Positions 44,610 to 52,029 of a DNA stretch of 64,000 nt are shown here, piece after piece. How positions within the stretch are numbered: the stretch's first letter is position 1; each line of letters opens with the position of its first letter. Under the pieces are notes generated by a model, which saw nothing but the letters and a program-made list of their open reading frames with translations, was not told the DNA's origin and did not search any database. This stretch comes from JBFWUW01 sp050247075. GTDB lineage: Bacteria > Planctomycetota > Planctomycetia > Pirellulales > JBFWUW01. Both the position numbers and the translations under genes were made by a program. Location: positions 124,001 to 188,000 of the forward strand of contig JBFWUW010000002.1 of assembly GCA_050247075.1 (NCBI GenBank), written 5' to 3'.

Positions 44610-44873
44610 CTAGCCGCCGCCGATAGCCGGCAAGATGTGAATCTCGCTGGCGGGCCCGACCTTAGCTAGCAGCCCCCGCGATGTGACCACGCCATCAATC
44701 GATACAGCCAGGCCCGGTGCAATGCGGTCCTCCACGACCAGTCGCGCGGCAATACCGGGGTGCAAGTCCTCCAACGCCCGCAATACCTGGCGCAAAGTCT
44801 CGCCTGTCACGGCAATATGCGCCAGTCCGCCGGTAAGGTCGCGCATTTGCGGCGGAATATGGATGGTAGGCAT
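44610..44873 (-). CDS. MoaD/ThiS family sulfur-carrier protein
   Basis: 87 residues with a beta-grasp layout (MPTIHIPPQMRDLTGGLAHI; EIHILPAIGGG), ending in GGG. The C-terminal Gly-Gly is where MoaD/ThiS proteins are activated and thiocarboxylated. It lies 118 bp downstream of the molybdenum hydroxylase large-subunit gene, so a role in supplying molybdopterin cofactor for that enzyme is a reasonable inference. A dedicated MoaE was not found in the window. Confidence 0.82.
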   Translation of the reverse strand: MPTIHIPPQMRDLTGGLAHIAVTGETLRQVLRALEDLHPGIAARLVVEDRIAPGLAVSIDGVVTSRGLLAKVGPASEIHILPAIGGG

Positions 44874-44889
44874 GGGGTGGAGAGCTTTT

Positions 44890-44983
44890 AGTTGTCAGTT
44901 ATCCGTTGTCAGTCTTTCCAGGGCGGATTTCCCTCAAAAGAACAGGCCCGCCAGTTCTAACTGCAAACTGAAAACTGACAACT
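44890..44983. repeat. Short inverted repeat AGTTGTCAGTT
   Basis: An 11-bp arm at 44890-44900 and its exact reverse complement AACTGACAACT at 44973-44983, in the gap between the MoaD and large-subunit genes. Near the right arm is an AACTGAAAACTGACAACT run of a kind seen again near 55265. Confidence 0.6.
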
Positions 44984-44991
44984 TCCTCCCC

Positions 44992-47247
44992 CTACTTCTT
45001 CATCAACTCCGCGCACACCTTATGCGGCGCCATCGGCAGATCGCGCAGCCGCAGGCCGGTGGCGGCGTGGATGGCGTTGGCCACGGCGGCGGGCGGGGCG
45101 ACAATGGGCGTTTCGCCCACGCCGCGGACACCATAGGGGTGGTCGGGGTTGGGGACTTCCACGATGATCGTCTCCAGCATCGGCAGGTCGAGCGCGGTCG
45201 GCATGCGGTAATCCAGGTAGCTGGCGTTTTTCATCTTGCCGGCATCGTCGAAGAAGTATTCCTCGTTGAGCGCCCAGCCAATCCCCTGGGCACTTCCCCC
45301 TTGCATCTGCCCTTCGACGTAGCTGGGATGGATCGCCTTGCCGGCGTCTTGAATGGCCGTGTAACGCAAGATGGTCGTCTTGCCCGTTTCGGGATCGACC
45401 TCGACATCGGCGATGTGGACGCCAAACCCGTTGGTGAAGCCTTGCGGATCGACACTGGCCCGGCCAATGACCGTGCCCCCTGTCTCATGCAGCTTCGCAG
45501 CCAGTTCCTTGAACGAAAGCTGCTTGCCGTTGTTGCGGTAGACGCCATGTTCGACCGTCACTTGTTCCGGCTTGCACTCCCAAATTTGGGCTGCCCGTTC
45601 GCACATCTGCTTTTGCACATCAAGCCCGCAGTGATAGGCGGCCAGGCCGGTGGCAAAAGTCACGCGGCTGCCGCCGGTGACATCGGTGTAACCGGCGGTG
45701 TCGGTATCGCCGACTTGCGGCTTGACCTCCTCGGCGGCAATGCCCAAAGTCTCGGCCAGTTGCATGGCGATGCCCGTCCGCGAGCCGCCGATATCGGTGG
45801 AGCCCTCCATCAGCATGACCGTGCCGTCGGGGTTGACGCTGGCCGAGGCCGCCGACTTCAACCCGATATTGAACCAAAAGCCGGCCGCCAGCCCGCGTCC
45901 GCGGTTCTTGCCGGTCAGCTTGCTCTTGTAGTGGTCGCTGTTCTTGGCGGCCTCCAAGCACTCCACCAGCCCAATACGCGGGTAGACCGGCCCATCCACA
46001 CGGCGAGTCCCTTCCTTGGCGGCGTTTTTCAGGCGGAATTCGATCGGATCGAGGCCCAGCTTTTCGGCCAGCTCGTCGATCACCGTCTCGCAAGCGAAGG
46101 CGGCCTGCGTGGCACCCGGCGCGCGGTAAGCTTGGGTCTTGGGCTTGTTCATCAACACATCGAAGCCATCGACCTTGGCGTGGGCCAGTTCGTAGCAACT
46201 AAAGACGCACATGCAGCCCGGCCCAATCATGCCGCCGGGATACGCGCCGGCGTCGTAGGCCAGCCAGGCCTCGCCCGCCGTCAGCTTGCCATCCTTGGTG
46301 GCACCCAGCTTGACCCGCATGAACGAGCCGGGCGTGGGGCCTGTCCCTTCAAAGCAATCGGCGCGGCTCATGGAAATCTTGACCGGACGGCCCGTCTTGC
46401 GACTGAGCGCGGCGGCGACCGGTTCCAGGTAAACGGCGATCTTTCCGCCGAAGCCGCCGCCGATTTCGCAAGGGATAACCTTGACGCTAGAGATGGGGAT
46501 CTCTAGCAATTCGGCCACCTGGTGCCGGCAGGTGAACGAACCTTGCGTTGAGGCCCAAATGGTGAGCTGCCCGTCGGCGTTCCAGTTGGCGGTGGCCACG
46601 TGCGGCTCGATATAGCCTTGATGAACGCTGGCCGTTTTGAACTCCCGCTCGATGACCACATCGGACTTTTTGAAGGCGTCTTCGACGTTGCCAATTTCAA
46701 AATGCAGATGCTTGGAGACATTGCTGGGCTTGTCGGCCAGCTTGCCCATCATGTCGGTGCGGACATCGTCGTGCAGCAGCGGAGCGTCTGGCTTCATGGC
46801 GTCCAACACCCACAACACGACGGGCAGCGGCTCGTAATCGACCTTGATGAGGGCCAGAGCCTCCTCGGCGACATTGGGGTTGATGGCGGCCACGGCGGCC
46901 ACCGCGTGTCCCTTGTACAGCACCTTGCCATGGGCCAGGCAGTTTCCCCCCAAGTGCTTGAGATTGACGGCCCCCTCGCCCAACTCGGCGATTTTATCTT
47001 TCAAGCCGGGCAAGTCGGCGGCCGTCACCACGGCATGCACGCCCGGCAGCTTTTCGGCGGCCGAGGTATCAATCTTCTTGATCTTGGCGTGGGCATGCGG
47101 GCTGCGCAATATCTTGCCATGCAGCATCTTCGGCAATTGCACATCGTTGCCATAAACGGCCCGGCCGGTAACCTTATCAACGCCATCATGGCGAACAGGG
47201 CGGGTACCGATGACTTTGTATTGTGGGGTGGTGTTTTCGCGGTGCAT
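44992..47247 (-). CDS. Molybdenum hydroxylase large subunit (xanthine dehydrogenase family)
   Basis: 751 residues. It begins with the XDH N-terminal fold (VIGTRPVRHDGVDKVTGRAVYGNDV) and has the molybdopterin-binding GGGFGGK near 265, QAYRAPGATQAAFA near 370, and MEGSTDIGGSRTG near 480. The active-site base is Glu712 in GVRGVGETPIVAPP. Together with the 2Fe-2S and FAD subunits upstream it forms a three-subunit hydroxylase; the substrate (purine, aldehyde, aromatic acyl-CoA or other) is not decided. On the antisense strand a 607-codon frame is spurious. Confidence 0.95.
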   Translation of the reverse strand: MHRENTTPQYKVIGTRPVRHDGVDKVTGRAVYGNDVQLPKMLHGKILRSPHAHAKIKKIDTSAAEKLPGVHAVVTAADLPGLKDKIAELGEGAVNLKHLGGNCLAHGKVLYKGHAVAAVAAINPNVAEEALALIKVDYEPLPVVLWVLDAMKPDAPLLHDDVRTDMMGKLADKPSNVSKHLHFEIGNVEDAFKKSDVVIEREFKTASVHQGYIEPHVATANWNADGQLTIWASTQGSFTCRHQVAELLEIPISSVKVIPCEIGGGFGGKIAVYLEPVAAALSRKTGRPVKISMSRADCFEGTGPTPGSFMRVKLGATKDGKLTAGEAWLAYDAGAYPGGMIGPGCMCVFSCYELAHAKVDGFDVLMNKPKTQAYRAPGATQAAFACETVIDELAEKLGLDPIEFRLKNAAKEGTRRVDGPVYPRIGLVECLEAAKNSDHYKSKLTGKNRGRGLAAGFWFNIGLKSAASASVNPDGTVMLMEGSTDIGGSRTGIAMQLAETLGIAAEEVKPQVGDTDTAGYTDVTGGSRVTFATGLAAYHCGLDVQKQMCERAAQIWECKPEQVTVEHGVYRNNGKQLSFKELAAKLHETGGTVIGRASVDPQGFTNGFGVHIADVEVDPETGKTTILRYTAIQDAGKAIHPSYVEGQMQGGSAQGIGWALNEEYFFDDAGKMKNASYLDYRMPTALDLPMLETIIVEVPNPDHPYGVRGVGETPIVAPPAAVANAIHAATGLRLRDLPMAPHKVCAELMKK

Positions 47248-47273
47248 GGGGGGTTCCTTCGGATAGCAAAGAA

Positions 47274-47420
47274 GCCGTCAGCGGAGAAGCTGTCAGCTAT
47301 CAGCTTATTCGTGGTTGGCGTAAGTGAATCGGCTGCATTTATTACTCGCGAAACCGTTGGTCATAGCCTGATCGTTCTATGCGAAAAGCTGACAGCTTCT
47401 CCGCTGACAGCTTCTCCGCT
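47274..47420. repeat. Inverted pair of GCGGAGAAGCTGTCAGC repeats
   Basis: A left copy at 47274-47306 (GTCAGCGGAGAAGCTGTCAGC in part) and an inverted, internally duplicated copy at 47384-47420 bracket 77 bp between the large-subunit and 2Fe-2S genes. The arms would fold into a strong hairpin. Confidence 0.8.
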
Positions 47421-47898
47421 ATTTCCCCGCCATCTGCTTCGCCGATTCCTGCACCGCCCGCACGATCTTGTCGTAGCCCGTGCAGCGGCAGAGATTATTG
47501 GCAAGTTCAAAACGGATATCGTGCTCGGTCGGGTTGGGGTTCTTATCCAGCAGGGCCTTGGCCGTGACGATAAAACCAGGCGTGCAGATGCCGCATTGCA
47601 GCGCCGCCCCTTCCAGAAAGCACTGCTGGACAGGGTGCAAATGCGACTCGCAGGCGATTCCCTCGATGGTCGTGATCTCGGCCCCCTCGGCCTCAACCCC
47701 CAGCACCAGGCAGCTATTCACCGGCACGCCGTTCATCATCACGGTGCAAGCGCCGCAGTTGCCATTGTTGCAACCCTCTTTGCTGCCGGTGAAATGCAGC
47801 ACATCGCGCAATACCTCCAACAGACTCTGGCGAGCCTCACACAGAAACTCAGCGCTTTCGCCGTTAATCGTCGTCGTAACGTGCAGCTTTTTGGACAT
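47419..47898 (-). CDS. Molybdenum hydroxylase [2Fe-2S] subunit
   Basis: 159 residues. The plant-type ferredoxin cluster ligands are Cys43, Cys48, Cys51 and Cys63 (CNNGNCGACTVMMNG). The second cluster is bound by Cys102, Cys105, Cys137 and Cys139 (QCGICTPGF and CRCTGY). The subunit passes electrons between the molybdenum centre and FAD. Its stop falls at the end of a repeat pair on the right of the large-subunit gene; a repeat also precedes its start. Confidence 0.96.
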   Translation of the reverse strand: MSKKLHVTTTINGESAEFLCEARQSLLEVLRDVLHFTGSKEGCNNGNCGACTVMMNGVPVNSCLVLGVEAEGAEITTIEGIACESHLHPVQQCFLEGAALQCGICTPGFIVTAKALLDKNPNPTEHDIRFELANNLCRCTGYDKIVRAVQESAKQMAGK

Positions 47899-47916
47899 TG
47901 GTTTCCTTCGGAAAAA

Positions 47917-47950
47917 GCCGTCAGCGGAGAAGCTGTCAGCAATCAGCTCT
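47917..47950. repeat. Left copy flanking the four-helix-bundle gene
   Basis: GTCAGCGGAGAAGCTGTCAG-type copy between the 2Fe-2S gene and the four-helix-bundle gene. It is inverted relative to the copy at 48405-48438, with about 29 of 30 positions matching. Confidence 0.8.
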
Positions 47951-47956
47951 TTAGGG

Positions 47957-48316
47957 TTAACGTTGGGGTTGCAGTCGGCTGATGAATGCCGTGAGCATTC
48001 GTTTTAGTTCGGTGGTGGATTGCGTATGGGCGGCGTAGGCTTGTTGGTTCAAGAATCCGAGATCATGCGCCAGGAGTATGTGGTATTCAACCTCGCTCGC
48101 GGAGCCGGCGGCGATACGGCAAAATCGGGCGAGTTCCGCTTCACCATCGCGACCGCATCCTTCGGCAATGTTGGCGGCAATCGATGCCGCCGCGCGGCGA
48201 ATTTGGCTGGTCAGTCCGTAAAGCTCCTCTTTGGGAAAAGCGGCCGTCGTCCGATACAAGTCCAATGTCAATTGATGTGCTTTCCGCCATACCTGCAGGT
48301 CGCGGAAGTCACGCAC
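47957..48316 (-). CDS. Four-helix bundle protein (23S rRNA intervening-sequence family)
   Basis: 119 residues, the family length (about 115-125). It starts MRDFRDLQVWRKAHQLTLDL and contains the family landmarks YGLTSQIRRAAASIAANIAE, a charged GxxxxE/FCRIAAGSASEVEYHI stretch and helical pattern throughout. The family occurs as ORFs in rRNA intervening sequences and as stand-alone genes of unknown role; a related fold is the DGR accessory Avd. Here it interrupts a molybdenum hydroxylase operon and lies between inverted repeats, so it looks like an inserted cassette. Confidence 0.9.
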   Translation of the reverse strand: MRDFRDLQVWRKAHQLTLDLYRTTAAFPKEELYGLTSQIRRAAASIAANIAEGCGRDGEAELARFCRIAAGSASEVEYHILLAHDLGFLNQQAYAAHTQSTTELKRMLTAFISRLQPQR

Positions 48317-48404
48317 GAATTGGCCCTCTCAATCGTGAAACTACAAACAAAACCTTGCTTCCGAAACTACCACCATGTACGACGATGTGCCCAACGTAGT
48401 CAAC

Positions 48405-48438
48405 AAGCTGATAGCTGACAGCTTCTCCGCTGACAGCT
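48405..48438. repeat. Right copy flanking the four-helix-bundle gene
   Basis: Inverted copy of the 47917 repeat, ending one codon into the stop region of the FAD-subunit gene (which ends at 48437). The inverted pair encloses 47917-48438, about 520 bp, containing only the four-helix-bundle gene. Confidence 0.8.
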
Positions 48439-49306
48439 ACCCCGCCCTCTCCACCGCTTTCGCCAGCGCCCGCTTCACCAACACTCCCACCAAATGCACG
48501 CGGTATTCGGCTGGGCCGCGCATGTCGCTGATCGGTTTGGCGGACTTTTTGGCTTCCTCGCCAGCTTGGGCAAAGGTGGCTTCCGTGGCGGGCTTGCCGG
48601 CCAGCCAGGCGCTGGCCTCCGCCGCGAACATCGGCTTGGGGGCCACCGCCGCCAGGGCCACGCGGGCCGACTCAATCTTGTCGCCGGCCGCGTTGAGTTG
48701 CACCCAGGCCGCCGCGCCAACCACGGCGATGTCCATTTCGTTGCGGGGGATGAACCGCAGATAGTGCGAACCGCTCTTTTTGCTGGGGGCGGGAAACTCC
48801 AACGACACCAAAAATTCCCCGCGGGCCAGCACGTTCTTGCCCGGCGCGGTGCAAAAATCGGCCACCGGCACCGTCCGCTGGCCGTTCGGCCCGGCAATAT
48901 GGCAGGTGGCGTTCAAGGCAATCAGCGACGGGATGGAATCGGCGGCGGGTGACGAATTGCAGAGGTTGCCGCCGATACTGGCCCGGCTTTGAATTTGCCA
49001 GCCGCCAATGATGCGGGCGGAGTCGGCCAGCGCGGGGTAGGCGGCGGCAATCTTCTCATCGCCGTAGATTTGGTAGCAGGGGACGCCCGCCCCCAACGTC
49101 AGCCCCTTGCCAGCGGGAAAACCGGCCTTGGTCAGATCGGGGATTTTTTTGATATCGACGACCAGATCGGCCTGCCGCATCCCCTCGCGGAGTTGCACCA
49201 GAATATCGGTGCCGCCGGCCAGCACCTTGGCCTTGTCGCCACTCGCCGCCAGCAGGCTGACCGCTTCGTCCACCGTTGCCGCCGCCGCGTATTCAAAGTC
49301 TTTCAA
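48437..49306 (-). CDS. Molybdenum hydroxylase FAD-binding subunit
   Basis: 289 residues from TTG 49306, chosen because it gives the family start MKDFEYAAAATVDEAV and has GGGAG about 10 nt upstream; a longer GTG frame begins at 49330. FAD-binding motifs are AGGTDILVQLREGM (about 32-45) and IGGNLCNSSPAADS (about 105-120). The C-terminal CO dehydrogenase-like domain follows (ALAAVAPKPMFAAEA). It is the first hydroxylase gene in transcription order. Confidence 0.93.
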   Translation of the reverse strand: MKDFEYAAAATVDEAVSLLAASGDKAKVLAGGTDILVQLREGMRQADLVVDIKKIPDLTKAGFPAGKGLTLGAGVPCYQIYGDEKIAAAYPALADSARIIGGWQIQSRASIGGNLCNSSPAADSIPSLIALNATCHIAGPNGQRTVPVADFCTAPGKNVLARGEFLVSLEFPAPSKKSGSHYLRFIPRNEMDIAVVGAAAWVQLNAAGDKIESARVALAAVAPKPMFAAEASAWLAGKPATEATFAQAGEEAKKSAKPISDMRGPAEYRVHLVGVLVKRALAKAVERAG

Positions 49307-49404
49307 GGTAGCCAATCTCCCGTGGACCACGCCAGGATTCCGCGTCCAGCCGACGCTCGCCCCGCAATATCGTGCCGCCTTCCCCGCCTGTCAAGCCAAC
49401 GGAA

Positions 49405-49494
49405 AACGTAGCCGCACGGCTCCCGCCATGCGGGCTGGAGCGGCGATCGATTATCCAAGCCGATCGGCATCGCCCGATATGGACGATCGATGAA
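49405..49494. repeat. Direct repeat, left copy
   Basis: 90 bp (AACGTAGCCG ... CGATGAA) that recur at 50361-50450 in the same orientation with roughly 80 percent identity by eye. The pair encloses the PIN-domain gene and the small gene behind it. Confidence 0.75.
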
Positions 49495-49544
49495 TCGCAT
49501 CCAGCCGCCACCGCGGCGGGTGGCCTAAGCAGCAACGGCCAAGA

Positions 49545-49772
49545 TCACGGGGCGGCCGTGTTTGACGCACCTCTCATGTCAGAAGACGATTGCCGCTCGC
49601 GAGCCTCGGTTAGTGCGTCGTGCCTCGCTTGCCACACCGGACGATTCGACGCCGCTTGACGGCGGGCCGCATCCTCGGCAATGGCGACAACGTCAGCGTC
49701 GAAACGGTCGGAGATTTCACGGCGAATTCGGTGGATTTCGTCGATCGGGGAATCAGTCGATATCTGAACCAT
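49545..49772 (-). CDS. Small protein coupled to a PIN-domain toxin, possible antitoxin
   Basis: 75 residues, MVQISTDSPIDEIHRIRREI at the start and helical throughout, with RPVWQARHDALTEARERQ near the end. The start codon lies 20 bp inside the end of the PIN-domain gene, so translation is coupled. Short IDEIH-x-IRREI-type proteins behind PIN genes are a recurrent pattern. Whether it neutralises the PIN protein is an inference, and the gene order (toxin first) is the less common one. Confidence 0.65.
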   Translation of the reverse strand: MVQISTDSPIDEIHRIRREISDRFDADVVAIAEDAARRQAASNRPVWQARHDALTEARERQSSSDMRGASNTAAP

Positions 49773-50238
49773 CGCCCAATAGCTCCTCGGGAGTGCAAAT
49801 GATCGGTATCGGAATATTCAAGGCCGTCAATAAGTTGTGGATACGCGGAAGAATCTTGGCGTTGGCAATGTGCTTGCAGTTCCACGTCAATAGGTATTGT
49901 ATCCGATAATGGGCGACCGATGCGATATGCAGTGCATCCACCTGCGCCTTTGGCGGCAGGACGCCAAGGGCCATGATTTCGTTCGCGAGCCGAGGAATCT
50001 CAGGAGCGTTGGGCAGCAGCGGAATTCCGTCGAGTAATTCGAGCCGTTCCGCGGCAAGCGTCGGGTCACCCCCCGATGCTTCGTCGATCACGTATTGGGA
50101 GACAACCAGTTCGTAATTGGAACGCTCGTCGTTCCACCATTGGTGCGTCAGCAACTGCCGGGCAGCGGCCACGACTTGCGTGCTTGGCTTCTGACGCAAG
50201 TAGCTGACGATTGACGTTTCGATGTAAAGTGTGTCCAT
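49753..50238 (-). CDS. PIN-domain protein, VapC-like RNase toxin
   Basis: 161 residues. PIN fold features: an N-terminal strand with Glu7 (MDTLYIETSIVSYLRQKPS), a middle acidic pair (IDEASGG, Asp52-Glu53), and a C-terminal acid in VDALHIASVAH (Asp101) with a WNCKHIANAK stretch. These acidic residues coordinate the metal in VapC-type RNases. ATG 50238 is followed by a good fit to the family start. The module with its small downstream gene lies between 90-bp direct repeats. Confidence 0.82.
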   Translation of the reverse strand: MDTLYIETSIVSYLRQKPSTQVVAAARQLLTHQWWNDERSNYELVVSQYVIDEASGGDPTLAAERLELLDGIPLLPNAPEIPRLANEIMALGVLPPKAQVDALHIASVAHYRIQYLLTWNCKHIANAKILPRIHNLLTALNIPIPIICTPEELLGDGSDID

Positions 50239-50360
50239 CGTGGAATTGTATCACGACGAACGGCTAAATTAAGCAGGCCGGGAGGATGCGATCAATGAGC
50301 GAAGCGAACAGACAACGTAAAACCGGTGCCGCTGCATCGCCCGGTTCCGCGGCTGGCGAC

Positions 50361-50450
50361 AACGTAGCCGCGTGGCTCCCGCCATGCAGGCTGCAACGGC
50401 GCTCGATTATCTCAGCCGATCGGTGTCGCCCGAGATGGACTTTTGATCAA
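50361..50450. repeat. Direct repeat, right copy
   Basis: Right copy of the 90-bp direct repeat, about 120 bp upstream of the PIN-gene start. Substitutions are spread evenly, so the duplication is not recent. Confidence 0.75.
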
Positions 50451-50465
50451 TTTGGTTGGGGAACA

Positions 50466-50768
50466 CTAATTCCGCAATGTCGTGAGCGAGCGAATGATCT
50501 GTCCATCGCGAAGAACAACGTAGCCGGCACAGCCGCGGAAATTGGCCCACGTTTCCGGAGGGCTGTGAAATCGCCAAACTTCGTCATTGGGCATTAGGTC
50601 GGCAATGAATGGGAGCCATATAGTTGTTTCCCATTGTTTGAATGGCACGCTACGTTCGAGCAATTTCCGCTTGTTGCCTTCGGATAACTTGAGTTCAGCC
50701 AGCTCGCGAAGTCGAACGTCGAGGAAAGTTAAGCTTTCGCAGCGTTCTGTAAGCCACTCGTGCTCCAC
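50466..50768 (-). CDS. Small protein of unknown function
   Basis: 100 residues (MEHEWLTERCESLTFLDVRL ... GCAGYVVLRDGQIIRSLTTL). The amino-acid composition looks coding, with a Trp/Pro-rich middle. Its tail lies beside the right direct repeat. No family recognised, and base composition is lower in GC than the rest of the window, which suggests a transferred patch. Confidence 0.55.
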   Translation of the reverse strand: MEHEWLTERCESLTFLDVRLRELAELKLSEGNKRKLLERSVPFKQWETTIWLPFIADLMPNDEVWRFHSPPETWANFRGCAGYVVLRDGQIIRSLTTLRN

Positions 50769-50921
50769 GGTAGGTTCAATCAGGGGACATTGGATCGGTA
50801 GACGAAAGACAAAAATAACCGGGTTTGCGGGCGAATGGAAAGAAGGGGCAGTTTGTGAGTTCCGCCATTAGAAAGGCGTTCAGGTTTTGGCCGTTTCCTG
50901 GCGCATGGCCGGGCGGCGTGC

Positions 50922-51125
50922 TCATCCGTCCGTGCTCCGCTGGCTCCGCAACTGCCATGCGGTCATAACGCCAGCAACGGCAGCGAACGACAGGATGAGA
51001 CCAGGTCCCCATTGTCCGACAGTGATGCAGACAGCACCCACGGCAAGGGCGATCAGGGCAAGCGCGAACGACGCCCCTGCCGCCCGCTCGTTTCGGCTGG
51101 CCCGCGATGAAGGTGATGTGTTCAT
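50922..51125 (-). CDS. Small membrane protein of unknown function
   Basis: 67 residues from ATG 51125; the frame reaches 51197 with 24 more codons. Two membrane helices (SFALALIALAVGAVCITVG and GPGLILSFAAVAGVMTAW) follow an Arg/Ser-rich tail. It lies in the low-GC accessory patch between the PIN module and the sulfite reductase gene. No family recognised. Confidence 0.5.
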   Translation of the reverse strand: MNTSPSSRASRNERAAGASFALALIALAVGAVCITVGQWGPGLILSFAAVAGVMTAWQLRSQRSTDG

Positions 51126-51379
51126 GGGTTTGCGGTAGACAAACTTGTTGTTAGGCTGATCCACCTGTTTCCCTGCAGACCGCAACCATGCGGCCAAGCA
51201 CGCAGCCCTTATTGATTCATAACTCGAATCTCAATCATTGGTTACACGCCTGCGATGCCGCTTTGAAGGTGATAGGCCGTTTCAGGCTAATATAGCTCAA
51301 TCGCCAGACAGGCCAAAGCATTCCTATTGAATCATCGTTGTGCTAAGCCGGCCACGCAGGCCTGCTGCATATTCGTTTG

Positions 51380-51973
51380 TCATGCAGGTGACGCGGTCTT
51401 GTACGGCTGATAACCGTAATACTTGGGCGACGAATCCAATCGCACGTGCAGCCACGACACGCCTGCTCCAGCCGTGCTCAGCCAGATCGGTCTTTCTCCC
51501 AACCGGCTGAGCACCGTTTCCCCCACGCGGCCAAAAAGCGTGTGCCACTGCGCCGGAGGCGCACTTCGTACAAAAGCCGCCAAATGCCCATAAGTTGAAT
51601 CCGGCCCGACCGGACATGGCACAATCATCATCGCGTCATTCCCCAAATTCGGAAACACGGCCACATCTTCAACGGCATGCGACGAGAAGTAGGTCGAGAA
51701 CGCGGCCCTGTCCGGAGTCCTGGCCAATCCAGGGCTATCCAATATGACGCACTCAAAATCTCGACCGGCGCTGGACAAAGTGATGGCCGGAGTCTCCCAG
51801 CGAAACGCAACGAACGGCGCCAGCGATAGTTGAGTTACCAGGCAGGACCGGAACTCGGCGTCATCCCGCAGTAGCTCAAGCGCCGACAATCGCGAGATAG
51901 CCAAGCCATCACGATGGAACGCAAGTTTAATGACACGGCCGTTCGATTCGATCGTCTGGCGAGTCTGCCACAT
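51380..51973 (-). CDS. DUF6940-like protein of unknown function
   Basis: 197 residues from ATG 51973 (MWQTRQTIESNGRVIKLAFH). The open frame continues to 52549, but that part overlaps the sulfite reductase gene in another frame. The middle and end have landmarks of the DUF6940-like group as I remember it: FECVILDSPGLARTPD, VAVFPNLGNDAMMIVPCP, YGHLAAFVRSAPPAQWHTL and WLSTAGAGVSWLHVRLDSSP. No catalytic motif is known to me. It follows the sulfite reductase gene on the same strand after 56 bp. Confidence 0.75.
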   Translation of the reverse strand: MWQTRQTIESNGRVIKLAFHRDGLAISRLSALELLRDDAEFRSCLVTQLSLAPFVAFRWETPAITLSSAGRDFECVILDSPGLARTPDRAAFSTYFSSHAVEDVAVFPNLGNDAMMIVPCPVGPDSTYGHLAAFVRSAPPAQWHTLFGRVGETVLSRLGERPIWLSTAGAGVSWLHVRLDSSPKYYGYQPYKTASPA

Positions 51974-52029
51974 GGAGTACTCGAACTGCCTTGCAAGGGG
52001 TAAATTCTTCCCCCGTTGTCCGCGCGCCG

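Noticed and set aside
44683..46506. 607-codon open frame on the + strand
   Set aside because: It is antisense to the molybdenum hydroxylase large subunit, which has clear motifs and an active-site Glu. Long antisense frames are expected in GC-rich coding DNA.
50776..51012. 78-codon frame on the - strand in the accessory patch
   Set aside because: It overlaps the small membrane protein frame and shows a shadow-like composition rich in Arg, Cys and Pro.
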